50,126 nt of DNA from Monoraphidium neglectum (lineage: Eukaryota; Chlorophyta; Chlorophyceae; Sphaeropleales; Selenastraceae): NCBI RefSeq assembly GCF_000611645.1, contig NW_014013580.1, positions 2,105 through 52,230 of the forward strand, written 5' to 3'. This document shows positions 44,981 through 50,126 of the stretch, piece by piece (within the stretch, counting starts at the first letter, position 1; every line of letters begins with the position of its first letter). Position numbers and translations under genes: made by a program. The notes below the pieces were generated by a model that saw nothing but the letters and a program-made list of their open reading frames with translations, ran no database searches and was not told where the DNA came from.

Positions 44981-45298
44981 TATTGCAGCTCAGCCTCACA
45001 AGGTGCTCGAGTGGTCGATCTCGGTCCACTAGTTTTAGAAATCTGCGCACGCCAGTGATCAAGATTAAAGGAATCAGGATGGTTGTCAATATCACTGGGT
45101 CTTTGCTTCTCTCGATACAATGACAGCCTGGGTAACCAAGTCGTGTCACTGCACTGCCACGCACGGAAGTGCTTCTTGATGTCCGTGGAGTGAGAAGTAC
45201 ATGAAGCGAGTTCTGTCGTTCGACAGGTACCAAACAGCCTGGGCTTCTAGAGGTCACCCAGTTCAGAGCCTGGATTCGAGCCACGAGCCACGAACGCG
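44981..45298. promoter_or_regulatory. Short shared upstream region of divergent RimO-like and MFS genes
   Basis: Only 318 bases separate the two start codons, which face apart, so both promoters must fit here and may be shared. No TATA-like or other element is claimed. Confidence 0.4.
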
Positions 45299-48200
45299 AT
45301 GCGGGCCCACCATGGCTGCAACGAAGGCCTGGCAGCGGACAAAGTCACAAAGCCTCAGGATGGGGAAGCCCGCCTGCCGCCGCTTGCCCAGCCCCCTGCC
45401 ACCCCGGACGGCAGGGCGCTGCTGAAGGGGGCGGACGAAGACGCGTTCGCCTCCCCAGAGCTCAGCAGCGCCCTTCGCAAAGTTTCGTGGCGGGTGATGC
45501 CGCTGTTCATGGCGATTGCGGTCATGAACCATCTCGACAGAAGCAAGTGAGTGTTTGTGGTGAGGCGTGCAGCACTGAGCAGCGTTGCAGCGCTGATCAG
45601 CGGCAGCCCTGGTTGTGCCTGCAAGCACGCAAGTAGGGGTGCAGAGCGCAGCTCGCAGCACTCGCGTTTAGCCAACATTGTCCATACACGATGATGAGCA
45701 ACAGCTGTCCTCCCTTCTTTTTCTGTTGGCACCTGTGCACAGCCTGGCGTATGCAGCGCTGTCATTTAACCGAGACAACGGGTTTGACAACCAGATCTAT
45801 GCGCTGGGCCAGTCGCTGTTCTTCGTCAGTTTTTGCGTGTTCCAGGTGGGTGTTCGCATAGTGCACCTGCAGATCATCATTGTGCGTGGGACATGCGTGC
45901 TGAGCGCGTTACCTTGCGCAAAGCATGCAGCCGGCAAGTGCATGCAGCCGCTTCTTCTGAATCACCTCGCCTTCATCGCCCCTCCAGGTGCCCAGCAACT
46001 TGGTGATGGTCCGCGTTGGCTTCAGGGCATGGCTTGCGTTCCTGCTGGTGGGATGGGGCTGTGTTGCTGTGAGCTTCATGTTCATCTCATCAGCCTGGTC
46101 CTTCTACCTGTGCCGCGTACTCCTGGGCGTCTTCGAAAGCGGGGCCTTCCCAGCCATGTGGTGAGCGCTAGGGTCATGGTCAGCACAACTACAAGGCGTT
46201 CATAGCTGTTCCGGAAGGGCAGCTGCTAGCAGGCAGCAGGCAGCAGGCAGCAGGCAGCAGGCAACAGGCAGCGCGTACTTCCCTTAAGAAGGGGGGAACC
46301 TTGGGTTTGGGCTGTCGCATGTGTTATGCGGCATGCCGGGCGCGCGCGGGGCGGGGGCGCAGTGCGCTCGGGGCGTTCGCAGGGGCCATGAGGGCGGGCG
46401 GAGCGCGGGCGGGCGTGCGGGCGCGCGGGCCGGGGCACGGGGGCCCTGCGGCGCGGGGGCGTGCTGGGGCTGCGTGGCGTGTGCATGGCTCATGTCGTCA
46501 TGTGGGGGGGTCGCTGTCTACGCCGCAGTGAACGGTGGTGAACACAGCCAGAGGATCCCCCTACCTACCTGGCACCCGGTTTTGCCCTTCAGACTAATGA
46601 TTGACACTCCTAACCGCTGCGCCGCAGGTACGCCCTCACAGTCTTCTTTCCTCGCCAAAAGTGAGCGGTCCAGGCTGTGACGGGGTGGGGGCCGTGTGAA
46701 TGAAAAGGGACAGGCACAGCTGAAAAAGCCGCATATCAGAGAGCATCATGGCTGCTGTACATTGGGAGGGACGCGCCCGGCAGGTTGGTGATGAGTTAAA
46801 AAAAGGTTGTTCTCCTCTGTCGACCAATTGGGTAAGGGGGCCGCGGCTGTACATGCTGAGCTACCTTGGCCCATACAAGCTGAGCTAACTTGGCCCAAGC
46901 AATTCACTTCAATCTGGTTCAACCCCCTGCTTGACAGAATCACCAAGCCCTTTGCGTACCTTACGATTGGCATCATGCTTGCCAAGTGGGTTGCAGCCCT
47001 CCACTCTCGGGAATTCGCAGTGCAGGTGTATTGGCACGCACAGCACCATTTGTGTGGCGATTGAGCAGCACGATTGAGCAGCAGGCCTGAGTCTGCACGG
47101 TGATGTCTGCTGTACACACGTTCATGGGCAGTTGTGTGCCCGCTTCCATTGCCAGTGTTGACCGCTGCTGACCACAATTCATGCCCCTGAACACCCTGTT
47201 GACCTGCCCGTACTGTAGTATGTTGGGTTCTCCGTTGGCGGCTGGGTTGCTGGCGCTCAACGGCCGGGGTGGTCTTAAGTAAGCAAGGTGGACTCAGAAG
47301 GGTGATTTGAGGCGCCATGGCCCCCAGGCGCTGTGTGGTCGTTCACTGTTTGAATGATTGACCGCTCGAGAGTGCACCCGCGAGTGCTTTCAACAACCTC
47401 CTTGGGACAGAGCCGCGCCGATGGCTTGTACAATGTCTTCCTTCCCTTTTGTTCCCAGGGGTTGGCAATGGCTGTTCATGATGGAGGGCATCCCCTCCAT
47501 CCTGCTGGGCGCCCTGGTCTTCTGTGTCCTGCCTGGTTCCATAGATGCGGCGCGCTTCCTGACTCCGGCAGAGCGCGACGCGCTGACCACCGAGGTGGCG
47601 CGTGACCATGCGCCGGGCCCTCTGGCTAAGGACTTGAGGGGCGCCGCGCTGCTGCTGCGTGCTGTCATCAACAACGGCTACATGTGGGTTGTATTCACTT
47701 GCGCCATGCTGGCATCGGTCGCGTCCCACACCTACCTCGCATACAGTGAGTCAACTGAAAGCTAGACTCTGAGGGGATCTGTTGTGTAGACCACGGCGTA
47801 TGCTTGTTTTGCAAATCACCCCCAGCAACACGGCTGAGCCTGGGGATCAGGGGTCAGGCTCTGAAAGCACGCCCGTGCTTGTCATTCTGCAACCTCGCAG
47901 CGCCAATCATCATCAACAGCCTGCTCAATGGCACGGCGCTAAGCAACAGCGCCAGCGTGGCGGCCGCAAAGGGCAATGACAGCCTGCTTCCTGTCGCGCT
48001 GGCGGTGGTGCCGTACACGCTGGCATCGATATCCAGCTACTTTGTGGCGCACAGCGCGCAGCGCCGCGACGAGCACTTTTGGCACGTCTCTTCGTGCCTG
48101 CTGCTGGCTGGTGTCATCCTTGCGCTGTTTCCGCCACTGGCCAAGGCAGCTGCTTGGGCTGGATTCCTCTCACTGTCTCTCAGCCTTGGCGTTGGTGCTG

Positions 48201-48803
48201 CTGCCAACGGGCCGGCGATCGCCCTTGTGGGCCGCCTTTGCAAGGGTCCTGAGCAGGTGGTAGCCATGCCCCTGTACTCCAGCTTCAGCGTGCTCGGTGG
48301 AGTTATTGGGCCCTTGCTGACGGGCCGGCTCATGTCAACATTTGTGAGTGTTGAAGCATGGGGCTTGTGATTTATGCGATTGTGCGGGAGTTTGGGAAGT
48401 TTGGGGGATGCCCTGAACAGTGAATAATAACACCTAGGACTGGACATGGGTTGTGACGGGGCTGGTCATAGTTGTACCCATGGCGCTTACACGTAGTCAA
48501 CTCTTGTCGGCTCACCCCTCCTGGCATTATCATTAGGGTGGCTTCACGTGGATCACAGTCATCATGGGCGTGCTGATGTTCGCCACTGGCGTGCTGATTG
48601 TGATCCTGCGCACCTGGGTGGTGCACGACGGTGGCCTGCCTGACGGCGGCAAACGCCGCGACTGCACTCTGGCCTGTGGAAGCCGGGGCAGCAGTGAAGG
48701 CGCGGCCCGCGCTGCGCCTGATAGCGACGAGGTGCGCGTTGTGCTTAGCAAGGACGGCGGCCGTGGCGACGCGCCCACCACCCCTAAGGCGTCCATGGTC
48801 TAA
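45299..48803 (+). CDS. MFS transporter, anion:cation symporter / allantoate permease-like
   Basis: Nine exons: 45299-45546, 45743-45845, 45988-46160, 46628-46660, 46938-46985, 47219-47278, 47459-47745, 47901-48343 and 48537-48803 (553 residues). The order of motifs is that of the ACS branch of the MFS. HLDRSNLAYAALSFNRDNGF ends TM1. Then come VPSNLVMVRVGFRAWLAFLL, GVFESGAFPAMWYALTVFFP, ITKPFAYLTIGIMLANMLGS, PLAAGLLALNGRGGLKGWQW and LFMMEGIPSILLGALV. A second six-helix half follows, ending in a hydrophilic tail rich in Asp, Gly and Arg. Relatives in fungi and plants carry allantoate, nicotinate, biotin precursors or phosphate, so the substrate here is undetermined. Exons 4-6 are very short (33, 48 and 60 nt). 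Intron 3 contains a 7-bp tandem repeat. The membrane location (plasma membrane or organelle) is not decided by the N-terminus. Confidence 0.85.
46228..46272 (+). repeat. Heptanucleotide tandem repeat (AGGCAGC) in intron 3 of the MFS gene
   Basis: About six consecutive AGGCAGC units, one with a single-base change (AGGCAAC), lie within the 467-base intron 46161-46627. Confidence 0.8.
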
Positions 48804-49658
48804 TTTCTGAACCTGTTTGCGGGCTATGGCGGTGGAGCGCGCCGGACTGAACGTTGGCCAGCGGCATTGCACAAGCTTCCCTCCTCAACCCTGCTGCCAC
48901 GCCTGTGTACTGTGGATTCAAGGCTGGGTGGTGCATACGGCAAATACCTCTTGGATCAGAACCGCCCCAAATGAACGTACTCACCTCAGTGCCCCTACTC
49001 ACTCGTCAAATTCTGGAACACATGTATTTGCGTTCCCTGATGTGTGCGCTGCCGACATTATCAGAAACCGTGCCTAGCGCCAACCGAGTGCCCAATTGCT
49101 TGAGACTATACACCTTGCTGCACCTCCTACTACTGATTGGTCAGACAGAAACTGGCCCTGACTGCCTGCATACACCCGTTATTGTCGTATGCACGCCGTG
49201 TGCTGGTCTTCAAACGTTGTGGCGCGTGGTGTGAGGCCCCACGCAACTTACAGCGAGCCTGATTGACGCTGGGCGTGCTCTATCGTTTTCTTGGATGTTG
49301 GCATGCCCTTACCTTTGTTTTTGCATCACCCTGCCGCTTGAAAAGAGAATAATGGATCAATTGGTGCTCAATCAAATACAGAGGAAACCATCAATACATG
49401 GATGCGCACGAGGGGAAGGATGAGTCGAAGCAGGGTGCGTGAATTGGAGTCGTCGATCTGCGTGTAGTCTGGGTGGCTACGCTGCAAACCTCCGTAAAAT
49501 GCATTGTCATCTGCTGGCATGCGTGCTCCCGCATAAGGCAGCTGGGTCGCAGATAGTACTAGGACTATTTGGGCAGGGCTGGTAGGTTTAAGCCCATGGA
49601 TGCCAGGGTGGGGCAAGCGTTGTGGAGGGCTGCACCACCCCCCCCCTCTCATTTGTGT

Positions 49659-49690
49659 TTGTCCCATCATAAGTGGGTGTGATGGGACAA
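49659..49690. repeat. Inverted repeat, 11-bp arms
   Basis: TTGTCCCATCA (49659-49669) and TGATGGGACAA (49680-49690) are exact complements with a 10-base loop. It is a plausible hairpin in a transcript 3' end but not tied to a gene. Confidence 0.7.
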
Positions 49691-49870
49691 GACTGCCCCC
49701 AGCCCACCAGCAACTAACCCCTTATGCGTGAGCCTGCTTGTGTCATGGCTGAGTGCTGTCTCAAAACCGCCCCCAAGAGCCACAAGCAAAAATTGTGCAG
49801 GCTGGGCAGCAGTCTGCCATGAGGTGCTAAGTGCTGCATCCTGCAGACTTGCCCAAGGCAGTGCACAGCT

Positions 49871-49894
49871 GTGGGTGTGCTGCAGCACACCCAC
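49871..49894. repeat. Perfect 24-bp palindrome
   Basis: GTGGGTGTGCTG followed directly by its complement CAGCACACCCAC. It lies inside the first copy of a diverged direct duplication (CTGCAG..TTGCCCAAGGCAGTGCA) whose second copy, without the palindrome, begins at about 50049. Confidence 0.8.
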
Positions 49895-50126
49895 CCCCAA
49901 CCCCCACACCCGCAGGGCTAGCTGCAACCAGGGTAGAGGCTGCACAGTCAGGACACACGTGACGAGTGCTGCTGGTGACGTCAACATGCCTCACCAGAAG
50001 AGTGAAGTAGCCTGCTGGCGGCACCAGCTGTCAACCCCTTGGCTGCTGACTGCAGGATTTGCCCAAGGCAGTGCAGCACTGGAGCTGCAGCCTTGGCCTC
50101 ACACCTGCAGGGCGAAAGCTGCACGG

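Larger units (their letters stand above)
48804..50126. other. Intergenic region to the right edge; no gene recognised
   Basis: This contains the 3' UTR of the MFS gene and then about 1 kb without a coding signal I can support. Notable are an inverted repeat at 49659-49690, a perfect 24-base palindrome at 49871-49894, and a diverged duplicated segment at about 49841-49920 and 50049-50126. Confidence 0.45.

Noticed and set aside
46741..46785. Possible MFS exon reading ASWLLYIGRDAPG, in phase with its neighbours
   Set aside because: The alternative exon 46938-46985 also fits phase and gives ITKPFAYLTIGIMLAN, the expected fifth helix leading into GSPLAAGLL. Including both would add a non-hydrophobic insert in a membrane helix.

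Overview
The window looks like nuclear DNA of a green alga, most likely a trebouxiophyte (Chlorella-like). The evidence is G+C-rich coding sequence, many short GT-AG introns (plus two GC-AG introns), plastid-type transit peptides on biosynthetic enzymes, and chlorophyte or plant-type genes: LIL3, an MKK3-type MAP kinase kinase with an NTF2-like tail, and a three-KH plus WW protein like the C1 subunit of Chlamydomonas CHLAMY1. Exon models were made by hand from splice consensus, phase continuity and family motifs. No database search was run.

Layout, left to right. Positions 1-1163 (-): 5' part of an armadillo/HEAT-like gene that runs off the left edge. 2423-3262 (-): intronless gene for a probably organelle-targeted protein with a winged-helix-like C-terminus. 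4018-4512: a 495-bp MITE-like element with 15-bp terminal inverted repeats. 4696-6503 (+): secreted protein with a textbook Kunitz/BPTI cysteine pattern. 7326-10320 (-): plastid acetylornithine aminotransferase, seven exons. 10321-13589: long region without a confident gene, holding a pair of tandem perfect palindromes. 13590-16341 (+): ILR1-like M20D amidohydrolase. 16602-18456 (-): small subunit of plastid isopropylmalate dehydratase. 19538-20763 (-): LIL3-like light-harvesting-like protein. 21547-25553 (+): MKK3-type kinase, sixteen exons. 26029-28104 (+): KH-KH-KH-WW RNA-binding protein. 29594-40580 (-): a giant gene of about fifteen exons and about 2,900 residues. 42001-44980 (-): RimO-type radical-SAM methylthiotransferase with a plastid-like leader. 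45299-48803 (+): MFS transporter of the anion:cation symporter (allantoate permease-like) type. 48804-50126: no gene recognised.

The giant gene is the most striking item. The predicted protein has a cytosolic N-terminus with a 15-glutamine tract and a coiled coil, one membrane span (type II topology), then roughly ten degenerate beta-type modules sharing an 'LDEPG'-like strand motif. Embedded among them is a block that reads like the cohesin plus immunoglobulin ectodomain of animal TMEM132 adhesion proteins.

The genes do not form one pathway. Two (acetylornithine aminotransferase, isopropylmalate dehydratase) make amino acids in the plastid. LIL3 and RimO-like are probably also plastidial. 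MKK3 and C1-like are signalling or circadian regulators. The Kunitz protein, the ILR1-like enzyme, the MFS carrier and the giant receptor-like protein act at the secretory pathway or cell surface. Divergent pairs (LIL3/MKK3, RimO/MFS) share short upstream regions.
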